Assembly (NCBI GenBank): GCA_024761205.1
Contig: JAMASS010000022.1
Span: forward strand, 1-64,000
Direction of reading: 5' to 3'
DNA length: 64,000 nt
Source: Limisphaerales bacterium
GTDB taxonomy: Bacteria; Verrucomicrobiota; Verrucomicrobiia; Limisphaerales; AAA164-E04
Position numbers and translations under genes: made by a program. Of this stretch, positions 47,963 through 57,589 are shown piece by piece (position 1 is the first letter of the stretch; every line of letters starts with the position of its first letter). A model generated the notes under the pieces. The model was not told the DNA's origin, searched no databases, and was given only the letters and a program-made list of their open reading frames with translations.

Positions 47963-48670
47963 ATGAGAGAGACCACTATGAGCCCAGCAGATTTCAAGCG
48001 AATCCTGCTAAAAGTTTTCATCGGTTTCCTGAGTCTGACCGCTGCAATTGCCATTTCCTTTGTGCTGTCCGGTGAGTTCGGTGAATTCCAAATGAAAGTG
48101 CTGACAACGACGTTTACCATTTCGGCGGTTAGTATCTGTTCGATGTCCAGTGCCGCCCTAATCGAGATTCGGAGACAGCAGCTGCTAGGGATGGTCGGCA
48201 TCGGTACTGCCTGTGTTGCAGGAGGATTTGTGATTTTTGGATTGTGGAGCCGAATAACCGATCATGACTACTGGCGGACTACGGCGACGTTTATCACTCT
48301 CGGAACGGCTTTCGCTCACCTGTTCTTGCTCCTGTTGCCGGATCTTGCCAGGCCCTATCAATGGGTCTATTGGGCAGCACCTGTTCTAATTGGAACCCTG
48401 GCGTTGCAGATTCTTGCGGCCCTATGGGAGGTGGCCGATTCTGATTTTTTCATGCGGTTCATCTCGGTAAACGCCATTTTGGTTGCCTTGCTGACTTTGG
48501 TCGTGCCCGTCCTGATGAGGATCAGTAAGACCACGATGTCGGAGACTGAACTATTGGTGTTGAAAAAGCAGCAAGGGACGATCTACACTGACGGCAGTGG
48601 CGTTCGCTATCGTGTCGTTCGCGTTTCCGAGTTACCCGAGGATCATATTTCAGGATCCTTGACAAAGTAA
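47963..48670 (+). CDS. Polytopic membrane protein of unknown function
   Basis: A protein of 235 residues with about six membrane helices: VFIGFLSLTAAIAISFVLS, ISAVSICSMSSAALI, MVGIGTACVAGGFVIFGLW, FITLGTAFAHLFLLLL, WAAPVLIGTLALQILAAL and VNAILVALLTLVVPVLM. The C-terminal tail (about 195-235) is cytoplasmic or periplasmic and hydrophilic: MSETELLVLKKQQGTIYTD, then GVRYRVVRVSEL. ATG 47978 (MSPADFKR) is an alternative start. I do not recognise a family. It stands alone, flanked by the GC-rich island and an empty region. Confidence 0.8.
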   Translation: MRETTMSPADFKRILLKVFIGFLSLTAAIAISFVLSGEFGEFQMKVLTTTFTISAVSICSMSSAALIEIRRQQLLGMVGIGTACVAGGFVIFGLWSRITDHDYWRTTATFITLGTAFAHLFLLLLPDLARPYQWVYWAAPVLIGTLALQILAALWEVADSDFFMRFISVNAILVALLTLVVPVLMRISKTTMSETELLVLKKQQGTIYTDGSGVRYRVVRVSELPEDHISGSLTK

Positions 48671-49050
48671 CCGAATGGCTAGTTTCAGCTGAGCGATAGC
48701 GAATTCAGTGCCGTCTTTCGCAAGCTAGTTGAGACTCTCGATCACGCCGGCAACCGCCGGATCGATGTCTTCGTCAGTGGAAGAATCGGGCTTCTCCAGA
48801 GGAGGGCTTCCAAACCGTCCCCTAAAGCATTGGGCAAGGTTCGGGGGCATCTCGTCCAGGGTTCCGAAGCCGGTCGCTCAACTGCCTCGAATTGAGTGAT
48901 CCTTAAATGAGCGAATTCGCTGTCGAAGGGAAGTCCCAAGCAGTGCAGCCCTGTTCGACACTCTTCCTCCCCTCCCCCATGAGCGGACGGGAAAGCGCCT
49001 GTCCCAATAGACCAGGCGCCGAATCATGTCTTCAAACTCGAGCATGACCT
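48671..49050. other. Intergenic region, no gene seen
   Basis: About 380 bases. On the minus strand a piece with MLEFEDMIRRLVYWDRRFP near 49040 looks protein-like and could be a frameshifted continuation of the small gene that follows on the minus strand, but it is short. Confidence 0.4.
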
Positions 49051-49215
49051 TTATCTGTTTGAGGGCGACTTGGGTTTGAAAAATCCGATCTCAGGCGCAT
49101 CCTTACCCTGTTCGTTGATCCGCCAAGCCTCCACATCGGCAAGCAACACCACGGAGTAGGCCCTAGTTTTCCAAAAGGTGGTGAGCGCGTTGGAAAACTG
49201 AATCATCTTGACCAT
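49051..49215 (-). CDS. Small protein of 54 residues, unrecognised
   Basis: ATG at 49215 is preceded by a strong Shine-Dalgarno sequence (GGAGG, 8 bases upstream). The product has normal composition: MVKMIQFSNALTTFWKTRAY, SVVLLADVEAWRINEQGKD, then a polar end. Immediately after its TAA another protein-like piece follows in a different frame, so the gene may be a frameshifted longer gene. No family recognised. Confidence 0.45.
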   Translation of the reverse strand: MVKMIQFSNALTTFWKTRAYSVVLLADVEAWRINEQGKDAPEIGFFKPKSPSNR

Positions 49216-49360
49216 TTATTATCCTCCGTGGCTCAGCAGAAAAGGATAGATCGAGGCCCCTTCTACCGCCTTCGCATCTGGGACTCCCCACAATTAGCCG
49301 CATGGTGTCACTGATTAGAGCGGTCTTCCGACAATCAATGTTTGAGACTGACCAAACGGC

Positions 49361-52318
49361 CTATTTCCTCGCCTCAGGAACGATTTCCAGCTCTACGGTT
49401 TCCCCGTCGCGTTGAACCACTATCTTGACTGGTTCTCCGATTTTGACCGTATCAATCGCATAGGTGTAGTCGTAGATATTCGCGATCTTTTTGCCGACAA
49501 ATTCGACGATCACGTCCCCACCCTGAAGGCCGGCTCGGTCTGCTGGCCCCCCGCTGCTTACGCCTGACAGCTTGACCCCTTTCACCTCGGTTGCATAGTC
49601 AGGAATCGTACCGAGATATGCCCGCATCGAATCTCGACTTCCACCGCTATTCTTGGCGCGCTCGACTTTGACGTAGTCAGGCGCGGCCTGCTCAGTCACA
49701 AGATCCAAAACCAAGCGCTCGGCAAATTCGCTAATTCGGGTGAGCCCTTCGTAGTTCACCTTTTCCGCCGTGTCGGTCGGTCGATGATAGTCTTCATGGC
49801 TACCGGTAAAGAAGCTCAAGATCGGAATGCCCCGATTGTAGAACACAGTCGAGTCCGTCGGGAGATAGGGGTCTTCCTGCAGGGTAAGCCCGAAACCCGC
49901 TAAGACATTCTTGCGTTCAATCACTCCTGGCCAGACGCTCGAGGATCCGACTCCTTGAAGGACTAAGCGGTTCTCTTTGAGACGACCGACCATATCGAAA
50001 TTGAGATACGCCGTTGCTTGGCCAAGGGATGCCTGATGTTCTTCGGCGAACTTTGACGAACCAATGAGCCCGATCTCCTCCCCCGACCAAAGCGCGAAGA
50101 GGATTCCGCGGCGAAAGCGTTCCGGATTTTGCTCCCGTTTTGCGCTCAAACTCGCGGCCACCTCGAGAATAACGGATGAACCCGAAGCATTGTCGTCAGC
50201 TCCGTTGTGGATGGAGTCCTCTTCCCCTTTTCGCTGCAGTGAATTGGGGCCACCCGTCCCCAAGTGGTCGTAGTGGGCCCCCACAATGACATATTCACCC
50301 GAAACCTGTGGATTGCCCGGCGGGAGGTAAGCGACGATATTATGATCAGCGCCTTTAATGTGGCTGATCTGCGTACCCAGCGTTACCGTGAGGTCGGGGA
50401 TATCGAAACCGCCTTCAGCGTGTGGGGTTTCAGGATCGAGCCCCGTTTGCACGCCTTCGAGGCTTTTGTGTACCGGAGCCAACAAATAAGCCGCCACTTT
50501 GCTGCTAATCGATGCCGCAAAGATATCCGATCCAGCCAAACTGTTGTCAAAACTGTGATGAATGAGCTCCCCAGCGTTTGGCGAGTGTTTGGCCCGGCCA
50601 CAATGAGAATCCCCTTGGGCACCATGTTCTCGGGCGATCATCGCCTTGTAGCGAAGTCCGGCATAGCGATTCAACACTTGGCGACGCTCCGCCGAAACCT
50701 CTTCAGGGACATAGCGCAGCACCAGGACGATCTTGTTGGAAACATTGAGGTCGGCGTAAGAATCGTATCCTTCTCCGAGTTCTCCCGGAACCGAAAGTCC
50801 ATACCCGGCGAAAACAACGCCTCCAGAAAACTCACCGCTACTTGTGAACGATAAGGGGCGAAAATCCTTCTCGGCTTCAAAGCTCTTTTCAGAGGCAATA
50901 TGCCCCTTAGACTCAATCTTAAGCCGGTTTCCATCTTTGGCGGTTTCGATCCGTTTGGTGAATTCGAACTTGTGCAAAAAACTCGGTGGTAAGCCGATAC
51001 CGAGCAAACCCGCCTGTTTAAAGATTGCGGTGGCATACTTCGCGACGGCTTGAGTGCCGGCAGAACCGGTCTGTCTGCCCTTCAATTCATCTGACGCAAG
51101 ATATCCCACGTGAACCAGGTGATCGGCCTCTTGGATTTCAGAGCTCAATCCCGCAATCGGCGGCATCGAGAAGGGCGCCTTTCCAGTCTCCGTGATACCG
51201 CCCCTCGGATCCACCAACAAACGCCGGGGTGCCGCCTCCAATGCTGCTAGGGCAGCGGTGTGATCCCAACGACCGAGATAGAGCTGAGACTCCTTGCGCG
51301 GGTTTCGGTTTGAGGTCCAGCAAAGGGAACGGCCATCGGGAGAAAATACCGGTAGACCATCAAAGCCATCAGAGAAGCTGACGCGAACTGGTTCTCGGGC
51401 ACCTTCCCGGTCGACGATAAAAAGTTCGAAGTTCTCAAATCCGAGTTTGTTCGAGGTAAAGATGGCGTACTCACCAGACGGATGAAAATACGGCGCCCAA
51501 GCCATCGAATGGAAATCCGTTATCTGTTGAACATCCGATCCATCTGTCCGCATCGTGAATACGTTGGCGATCATCCCCGATTCATCGAATCGCCGCCAAA
51601 CGATCCGCTGCCCATCCGGAGTGAAAAAAGGGCCGCCATCATAACCCGGACTATAAGTCAGTCGACGCTGGTTAGTTCCGTCGGCATTCATGATGTAGAT
51701 CTCGCCATAGTAGGCTGGATCGACCTCGTAACGCTTTTGGTCTTCGGGCGACAAGGCCGACAACGGGTAAGCGTTTCGAAGTGAGCAGAAAACAATCTGT
51801 TTGCCATTCGGTGAGTAGGCTCCCTCAGCATCATAGCCCGGCGAACGGGTTAGCTGAGTTAACCGGGAGCCGTCGCGTTTCGCCGAAAAGATGTCCATTG
51901 TCTCGTCATAATCCCAGGAGTAGCGCCGCTCTTTGCCCGAGGCGCGGAACTCGAGTTCGACCTTCTGTTTGTCCACAGCCGCAGGATCATGATGAGTGGA
52001 GGCGAAGAGAACACGATCCGAGCCAGGTTGAAAATACGCGCAAGTCGTCTTACCGATGCCCGGAGACACGCGGTGGGAATCGCCCGACTCAAGATCGAGA
52101 ACGAATATCTGATAAAAGGGATTATCCGCGTCGCGTTCACTCTGGAAAATGAGTGATTTTCCGTCGACAGAGAAATAGCCTTCGCCGCTGCGTTTGCCGT
52201 TGTAAGTCAACTGCCGAACAGAAGATAGCGGTGTTTCATTCGCCAGTGCTTCAGTCGAAATAGTATGGGCAACCGCCATGGAAATCAACCAAATGGCAAG
52301 TCGCAAACCACGATTCAT
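49361..52318 (-). CDS. M28 family metallopeptidase with TolB-like propeller and PDZ domain
   Basis: A secreted peptidase of 985 residues. ATG at 52318 gives the signal peptide (LRLAIWLISMAVAHTI). Residues about 40-370 are TolB/WD40-like propeller repeats (SVDGKSLIFQSERD, YSPNGKQIVFCSLR, GRSLCWTSNRNP). A PA-like insert lies about 480-640. The M28 zinc peptidase spans about 670-850 with ligands in GAHYDHLG (about 681), GADDNASG (708), WSGEEIGL (744), FDMVGR and SHEDYHRPTD (842). A PDZ domain ends the protein (GVSSGGPADRAGLQGGDVIV). An oddity: residues about 566-579 read in a shifted frame (GDSHCGRAKHSP), then the right frame returns. The shifted-frame reading, KGILIVAGPN, is the expected sequence, so two compensating indels occurred. 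The catalytic domain itself is intact. Confidence 0.92.
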   Translation of the reverse strand: MNRGLRLAIWLISMAVAHTISTEALANETPLSSVRQLTYNGKRSGEGYFSVDGKSLIFQSERDADNPFYQIFVLDLESGDSHRVSPGIGKTTCAYFQPGSDRVLFASTHHDPAAVDKQKVELEFRASGKERRYSWDYDETMDIFSAKRDGSRLTQLTRSPGYDAEGAYSPNGKQIVFCSLRNAYPLSALSPEDQKRYEVDPAYYGEIYIMNADGTNQRRLTYSPGYDGGPFFTPDGQRIVWRRFDESGMIANVFTMRTDGSDVQQITDFHSMAWAPYFHPSGEYAIFTSNKLGFENFELFIVDREGAREPVRVSFSDGFDGLPVFSPDGRSLCWTSNRNPRKESQLYLGRWDHTAALAALEAAPRRLLVDPRGGITETGKAPFSMPPIAGLSSEIQEADHLVHVGYLASDELKGRQTGSAGTQAVAKYATAIFKQAGLLGIGLPPSFLHKFEFTKRIETAKDGNRLKIESKGHIASEKSFEAEKDFRPLSFTSSGEFSGGVVFAGYGLSVPGELGEGYDSYADLNVSNKIVLVLRYVPEEVSAERRQVLNRYAGLRYKAMIAREHGAQGDSHCGRAKHSPNAGELIHHSFDNSLAGSDIFAASISSKVAAYLLAPVHKSLEGVQTGLDPETPHAEGGFDIPDLTVTLGTQISHIKGADHNIVAYLPPGNPQVSGEYVIVGAHYDHLGTGGPNSLQRKGEEDSIHNGADDNASGSSVILEVAASLSAKREQNPERFRRGILFALWSGEEIGLIGSSKFAEEHQASLGQATAYLNFDMVGRLKENRLVLQGVGSSSVWPGVIERKNVLAGFGLTLQEDPYLPTDSTVFYNRGIPILSFFTGSHEDYHRPTDTAEKVNYEGLTRISEFAERLVLDLVTEQAAPDYVKVERAKNSGGSRDSMRAYLGTIPDYATEVKGVKLSGVSSGGPADRAGLQGGDVIVEFVGKKIANIYDYTYAIDTVKIGEPVKIVVQRDGETVELEIVPEARK

Positions 52319-52530
52319 AAAAGTAAGTCTCATCACCACGAGTTCGTTCGGTTAGATCAACGCGGTGCTCAAGTCTACGGCAGGCTGCCTGACCGTCAAC
52401 TCTCGCTAAGTGACACAAAAGGAGGGGCGTTGATTTCTCGTGCCTTTCAACCTTAAGGGAAATTGAAGTTTGAAAGCACCCATGCCAACTGCCTATGCTC
52501 AACAACATGATCCGAAGTGATTAAACCGAG

Positions 52531-52752
52531 ATGAATCCAGAGTTTAAAATCGAATCATGCACCTTTGCAGAAGCGGAACAACGTGAACGGGAAGAAAATT
52601 GGGCCATGAGTCCCGAAGAGCAGATTGCTTTATGCGAACATCTGAGACGAACTTACTATGGAGATCGAGTTAACGACCCACTTCAAAGAGTTTTTGACGC
52701 TGATGATCCGGCACCGCGTCGCTTTTATGATCATCGGCGGGTTCGCAGTTAA
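52531..52752 (+). CDS. Small protein preceding nucleotidyltransferase, antitoxin-like
   Basis: A 73-residue protein with a conserved start FAEAEQREREENWAMSPEEQ and a helical middle (IALCEHLRRTYYG). Small proteins of this type lie directly before a nucleotidyltransferase gene in Verrucomicrobial genomes, as here. The next frame starts 95 bases before its end. A toxin-antitoxin-like pair is possible, but no function has been shown for this exact arrangement that I can cite. The last 20 residues overlap the next gene and may not be conserved. Confidence 0.6.
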   Translation: MNPEFKIESCTFAEAEQREREENWAMSPEEQIALCEHLRRTYYGDRVNDPLQRVFDADDPAPRRFYDHRRVRS

Positions 52753-53130
52753 TTTTCACGGATTTCCCAAACTAACCCATGATATCGATCTTCTGGTTCA
52801 ACCAGAGGTAGGAAACTACGAGCGGTTGCGTGGAGCCTTGTTGGATTTCGGATTTCCTCAGAACTCTCTCCAAGGCTCCCCTGTTTACCAAGACAAAAAC
52901 AATTCTTAGATTTGGGATTGCTCCGAACCGAGTTGAAATCTTTTGCGAGATACCCGGCGTCCATTGGTCCGAATGTTGGCCGAATCGATCTCAAAGAGCA
53001 GTCGAGGGCATCCCTCTTAATGGATTGGGCTAAAGAACAAAGCAGCCTGTAACCGGGCAAAGGATCAAATCGACTTAAAAGAACTCCCTGAAGATCGGCG
53101 CCCTCCATCAAACTCGTTGTATTTAGGAAA
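52658..53130 (+). pseudogene. Decayed MNT-type nucleotidyltransferase
   Basis: The first 75 codons are a good nucleotidyltransferase start: FKEFLTLMIRHRVAFMIIGG, then FAVNFHGFPKLTHDIDLLV with the GG and DID catalytic pattern. After FGFPQNSLQGS the frame shifts (an extra base in GGCTCCCC). The other frame continues LFTKTKTILRFGIAPNRVEI and FCEIPGVHWSECW. Another frame then gives NKAACNRAKDQIDLKELPED near 53090, the expected C-terminal end of the family. Two or three shifts mean the gene is inactive unless assembly errors are involved. The family resembles DUF6036/AbiEii-like nucleotidyltransferases. Confidence 0.8.
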
Positions 53131-54031
53131 TTCTGATTTTATTCATACAGCTCGTTTGAGATCCCACCTCTACGCCCATCTGGCTTCATCGCATTCTATG
53201 ACGGGGCCGACGCATTTGGAAAGGGAATTACAATGTTCGTGACCTGACTCTTGCTTCGAGACAGGGAAACGACGAGGCGGTTTCCGCGTTGGACTCCCCT
53301 CCGAATTAGCGGATGTCCGTCCCCGGTCGCGCTATTGTCAGCGTGCGAAGAGACATTTTGCGGGCCATGGCCGAGCGCAATCGAAAACATCGCGCTCCAC
53401 TCCAATGACTATTATGATCTGGCCAACCGTGTGCTACCTGTAGGGAGTGATGCGACACCATAGAGGTGTGAAATGACTCAGAATCGGCGAATGATCAGGG
53501 GGCAGCTAGGAGGGATACACGGTATCAGTGACGCGGATTTCATCGATAGTCTGTTGGCAGTCAATCTTGAATTTTTTTGAATGAGAACTTTGTTGGAGTC
53601 AGAGCTTGAGGCATCATCCGAAGTTATCGTTTGCTCATGGACGAGGTTTGGATAGACGCCGCGTTCTCCAAGCGGCCCGTGATCGTTGCTCAGGGCCTCC
53701 CCGCAAAAGCTTTGATGATTAGAATACCGGTGACCTCTCCCGCCCATGAGGTCGCTGATCTGATCGTAATTAACCCCGAGAATTGATTCCTCCACAACAG
53801 CGTCACCGCAAGAGACCCTCACAAAACCTACCGCGTGAAGAGTCGGCGTTGTGACCTGACGCTGAAGGCTACGCAAGCAGGGCTTTCGAGAGAATGATCT
53901 GGTTGTTTGACGACCGTTTCGGTTTCGAGGAACGGCAGTGGTTAACCACCCGGAACGAGGAACTAGCGGTGAGAACGATTGTCACCTGACTAAGTTCAGG
54001 GGATTCTTTCCTTTGAAGATTTCCGCAAACG
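53131..54031. other. Degraded region, unassigned remnants
   Basis: About 900 bases without an intact gene. A minus-strand frame of 132 codons (53478-53876) and a short plus-strand piece (SAIENIALHSNDYYDLANRV near 53375) show some protein-like features, but neither gives a recognisable family. This is probably eroded coding sequence. Confidence 0.4.
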
Positions 54032-55324
54032 TTAGGCAAACAGCGCTTCGATGGGCTTGCCCTTGTGAGCGACGGTGAAGGGGCGGCCGGAATCCGACAT
54101 CACGACCTCGTCCTGAGGCAATCCCAAGGCGTGGGCAATGGTGGCGTTGAAATCAGGAATGGAAACTTCATCTTCAGTCACCTCCGCCCCCATCTCATCG
54201 GTCGCACCGTGCACGTACCCGCCCTTGATACCGCCTCCTGCCATGAGACAGCTGAAAGCTTTCGGATAGTGATCGCGACCGGTGTTTTGATTGATTTTGG
54301 GTGTCCGACCGAATTCCGTGGCCAGCACAACCAAGGTATCTTCCAACAACCCTCGTCCCTCAAGATCAGCTAGCAAAGTGCTCAACGCCCGATCCAATTC
54401 CGCTGCCTTGCCTGAAATGCGTTCAAAGTTGTTCTGATGCGTATCCCAGCCCCCTGAAGATACTTCGACAAACCGAACGTCCTTCTCAATCAACCGCCGA
54501 GCCAACAGACATCCCTGTCCAAAGGCGTTGTCTCCATAGGCGCTCTGAGTGGCCTTGGCTTCCTGGCTAATATCGAAAGCCTGGAGATCCTGACTGTTCA
54601 TGAGGCTGATGGCATCCCGATAGGCGTCGGTGTAGGCTCTCACCTTCCGTTGATCATAGCGCACTTTGAACAAGCCATCGAGCTGATTGACCAGTTGCAG
54701 GCGTTGCCGCATCTTGTTCATGGTGACGCCTCGAGGCAACCGGCTGTTCTGCAAACCGGCAGAGGGATCGCCGATCGGCAGAGGTGCGAATTTAGCCTCC
54801 ATGAACCCGGCTCCGGGATGTCGACTGTCACCCCCAATCGTTACGTAACCGGGCAGCGTTTGATTGAGCTTGCCGATAAATCGCATCGTCCACGCCCCGG
54901 TGGCGGGATGCCGAATCGTTCCTCGCTGGGTATATCCGGTCCTCATGAAGTAGCGCCCCCGTTCGTGTGCCCCTTGATTCGAACTTAGCGAGCGTATGAG
55001 TGAGACCTTGTCCACCTGCTTCGCTAGCCGAGCCATGTGTTCGCTGACCTGAATCCCCGCAACGATTGTGCCAATTGTTTCTACGGGGCCTCGAACCTCG
55101 GCATCACTCTTCGGATCCAAGGTGTCCAAATGGCTCATCCCTCCAGTCATGTAGAGATAGATGACCCGCTTCGCCGTTCCGGATCTTAACGGGATTGTGC
55201 TTCCCTCACTGCCTCGAGCCCGCAGGGTGGGAAGCCCGAGTCCAACGCCCAAAAATGATTTGGCTAGGTAACAAGCGAAGTCGCGTCGCGACAATTCGTC
55301 AAATTGGTTAATTAACTTCTTCAT
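54032..55324 (-). CDS. DUF1501 exported protein
   Basis: A 430-residue protein of the DUF1501 family, alkaline-phosphatase-like or sulfatase-like fold, function unknown. It starts with a Tat-type signal (ELSRRDFACYLAKSFLGVGL). Family motifs: AKRVIYLYMTGGMSHLDTLD, PKSDAEVRGPV, SLIRSLSSNQGAHERGRYF, GGWDTHQNNFERI, VVLATEFGRTPKINQ, GRDHYPKAFSCLMAGGGIKG and HALGLPQDEV. It follows the DUF1549/DUF1553 gene with a 15-base gap, the standard pairing in PVC bacteria. The two are thought to act together in the periplasm on an organic substrate with cytochrome help. Confidence 0.95.
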   Translation of the reverse strand: MKKLINQFDELSRRDFACYLAKSFLGVGLGLPTLRARGSEGSTIPLRSGTAKRVIYLYMTGGMSHLDTLDPKSDAEVRGPVETIGTIVAGIQVSEHMARLAKQVDKVSLIRSLSSNQGAHERGRYFMRTGYTQRGTIRHPATGAWTMRFIGKLNQTLPGYVTIGGDSRHPGAGFMEAKFAPLPIGDPSAGLQNSRLPRGVTMNKMRQRLQLVNQLDGLFKVRYDQRKVRAYTDAYRDAISLMNSQDLQAFDISQEAKATQSAYGDNAFGQGCLLARRLIEKDVRFVEVSSGGWDTHQNNFERISGKAAELDRALSTLLADLEGRGLLEDTLVVLATEFGRTPKINQNTGRDHYPKAFSCLMAGGGIKGGYVHGATDEMGAEVTEDEVSIPDFNATIAHALGLPQDEVVMSDSGRPFTVAHKGKPIEALFA

Positions 55325-55339
55325 GATCTCAGGTTTCGG

Positions 55340-57376
55340 TTATTGAACAAAGGCGAACTGCCGGGTATTCAGCAGCACCCACGCGAGGTCATCGGCAGCT
55401 GTATCGGGATCTTGTTCGAATCCGGGGAGCAACAATTTCCGCTCCTCCAGGTTTGGCAAGCGAGTGAGAATGCTTAAATAGATCGCATCCAACAATTCAG
55501 TCGTGTTTCGCGCTGATTCGCAAGTCATCTGAAACGCAGAGTTTGATCGGCGCAGTTGTGAATAAAACGGACCGTTGAGCAAGGTCAGGACTTGTGGGAC
55601 ATTGGCCTCGTCATTGGCATTCTCAATGGTCTCGCGATCCGACTGGCCAAATTGGTGGAGAAAATGGCGAGGCGGCGCCGGAGATTGAATCTCTGATGCG
55701 CGTACCAACTCGTCTGGAATACCCCGCCATCGGGGATCATTGCTCGCTAGGCGCCGGGTGCGGCTACGCTGTCGTCCGGAGGCCATGGTGTTCTCCAGAT
55801 GGCGCATCTCCTTGCTGAGCGCGGTCTGCTCTTGTCGTAATCGACGCACTTCGCTCGGATTCTGTTGGCGCTGCGCCGCCTGGATTCGTTTTTGGAGTTC
55901 CTGCGCCTTTTGCCGAAGCTTGCGTCGAACACCATCGGCCTCGGCGCGTTCCTCGGCAACCTCGAGTATCTTATCCGCGCTCATGCCGACCAGTTGCTTG
56001 GCTTGAGCGTAGCGTTGGTTCTGAGCGGGATTACCTCGCCGTTCGTCGATATCCTGAACGATTAAGCCGACAACCGAGTCCCATAGCTGCTCAGCAGACA
56101 TTCGCTTTAGCAATGGGCCCGGATAAAAGTAAGGACTCCCCTCCTCCCACTCTTCGGCGGAAACATTGCGCTGATAGGTTTGAGTGTTGTAGAGCACGCG
56201 CAGGTAGTCCCGTAGATTGAAGTCGAGATCGATGATCAGCTTGGTCAGGTAGTCCATGATCTGGGGGTGTGAGGCCGAATAACTGTCCGCCAAATCATCG
56301 ACTGGCTCAATCAGACCGACCCCCATGACGCGCTTCCAAAGACGATTGGCGATCACGGTGGCAAATCGAGGATTCTCAGCGGAGGTCAACCACGCAGCAT
56401 ACCCGTCACGAGGGCTCTCACCTTTGGCGAGCCTGATCTCATCGCCAAAGATGGCCATCGGTTCAACGACTGATTTGGGGCTGGCGTCATCATACTGATA
56501 GTCATCCGGAAGCCGTAGTTTCGACCGGGTTTCGTTGACGCGATAGCGGAGCGGTTGAATCATCCGTCGCGCCATTTGCCGCGTGTCGGGATCAATGCCA
56601 TCTGTGTTGACCCGGCGTCCAATTTTTCGATACTCCTTTACCACTTCCCGGTCCGTGGTTTTGACGCCGAAGATGTAGGCCGCTTGCTGGTAGTAATCGA
56701 GTTGTGTAAATTCGTCGTAGGGATGATCGTGACATTGGGCGCAGGCCAGCTGTGTGCCTAGAAATACTTGAAAGGTATTGGCCATATGGTCGAGCGGCAT
56801 TCCGGCATCACGAAGATAGTATCCCGCCGCTCCGTTGTCCCAAATGTAACCCTCAGCCTGGATCAGTTCGCGAACCATTTCGTCGTATGGCTTGTTTTCG
56901 CGAAGGGCATTCTTCACCCAGTCCAGATAGGGCTTGCCGGGAGCGTTTCGAAGCCGGGATTGGATGCGCAGCAGATCCGCCCAATAGTTGAACTCGCGAC
57001 TCACATAGCCTTCCGAATCGAGCAGTTGGTTGATGAGATCTCGTTGTTTGGTTGGCATGCTGGATCTCAGAAAAGTCCTCGCCTCTTCAAGATTGGGAAT
57101 CCGGCCGATGATATCGAGATACACTCTGCGGAGAAACACCGCATCGGGAGTTCGCGGATTTGCCGGCACGCCATGTTCAGCGAGGCCTGCCTGAATGAAC
57201 GCGTCAATACGTTCAACATGTGATTTGAGTTGCTGTTCGGTTAACGCGCCGGCGGTTTTGACTGAAGGAATGCTTTGTTGCTGTTCCCCGATTGGCTCGC
57301 CCACGACGAGATGGCCGGAAATCAAAGACCAAGCGACGAACCAGACTTTGTAGATGGTTTGGCTCTTTTTTATCAT
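55340..57376 (-). CDS. DUF1549/DUF1553 exported protein
   Basis: A 678-residue periplasmic protein with signal peptide (VWFVAWSLISGHLVVG). DUF1549 spans about 50-260: TPDAVFLRRVYLDIIGRIP, YVSREFNYWADLLR and TFQVFLGTQLACAQCHDHPY (about 210-225), which includes a CxxCH motif. DUF1553 follows (about 310-660): FATVIANRLWKRVMGVGLIE, YLRVLYNTQTYQRNVSAEEW and a C-terminal LAWVLLNTRQFAFVQ. Between them is a long charged coiled coil (about 475-555). Unlike many relatives it lacks the N-terminal cytochrome domain. It is the first gene of the pair with DUF1501. Confidence 0.95.
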   Translation of the reverse strand: MIKKSQTIYKVWFVAWSLISGHLVVGEPIGEQQQSIPSVKTAGALTEQQLKSHVERIDAFIQAGLAEHGVPANPRTPDAVFLRRVYLDIIGRIPNLEEARTFLRSSMPTKQRDLINQLLDSEGYVSREFNYWADLLRIQSRLRNAPGKPYLDWVKNALRENKPYDEMVRELIQAEGYIWDNGAAGYYLRDAGMPLDHMANTFQVFLGTQLACAQCHDHPYDEFTQLDYYQQAAYIFGVKTTDREVVKEYRKIGRRVNTDGIDPDTRQMARRMIQPLRYRVNETRSKLRLPDDYQYDDASPKSVVEPMAIFGDEIRLAKGESPRDGYAAWLTSAENPRFATVIANRLWKRVMGVGLIEPVDDLADSYSASHPQIMDYLTKLIIDLDFNLRDYLRVLYNTQTYQRNVSAEEWEEGSPYFYPGPLLKRMSAEQLWDSVVGLIVQDIDERRGNPAQNQRYAQAKQLVGMSADKILEVAEERAEADGVRRKLRQKAQELQKRIQAAQRQQNPSEVRRLRQEQTALSKEMRHLENTMASGRQRSRTRRLASNDPRWRGIPDELVRASEIQSPAPPRHFLHQFGQSDRETIENANDEANVPQVLTLLNGPFYSQLRRSNSAFQMTCESARNTTELLDAIYLSILTRLPNLEERKLLLPGFEQDPDTAADDLAWVLLNTRQFAFVQ

Positions 57377-57589
57377 GGTCCTGGGGATTTTAGTGACATT
57401 GGCGTTTCAATTCAAAGTAATTATCATGCTTTTTTCGGACCAAACGTAACCACCGGCATCGGAATATTTGACGGCTTTTGGCGGAATTTGCCTACAAAAA
57501 CTTAGCCGCTGGGGGATTTGGTGTGGTTCGAAAAAGAGCGCATTCGAGGCATTGGAAATCTTGAGCGTGGTGGCATCGTGGTCACTATG

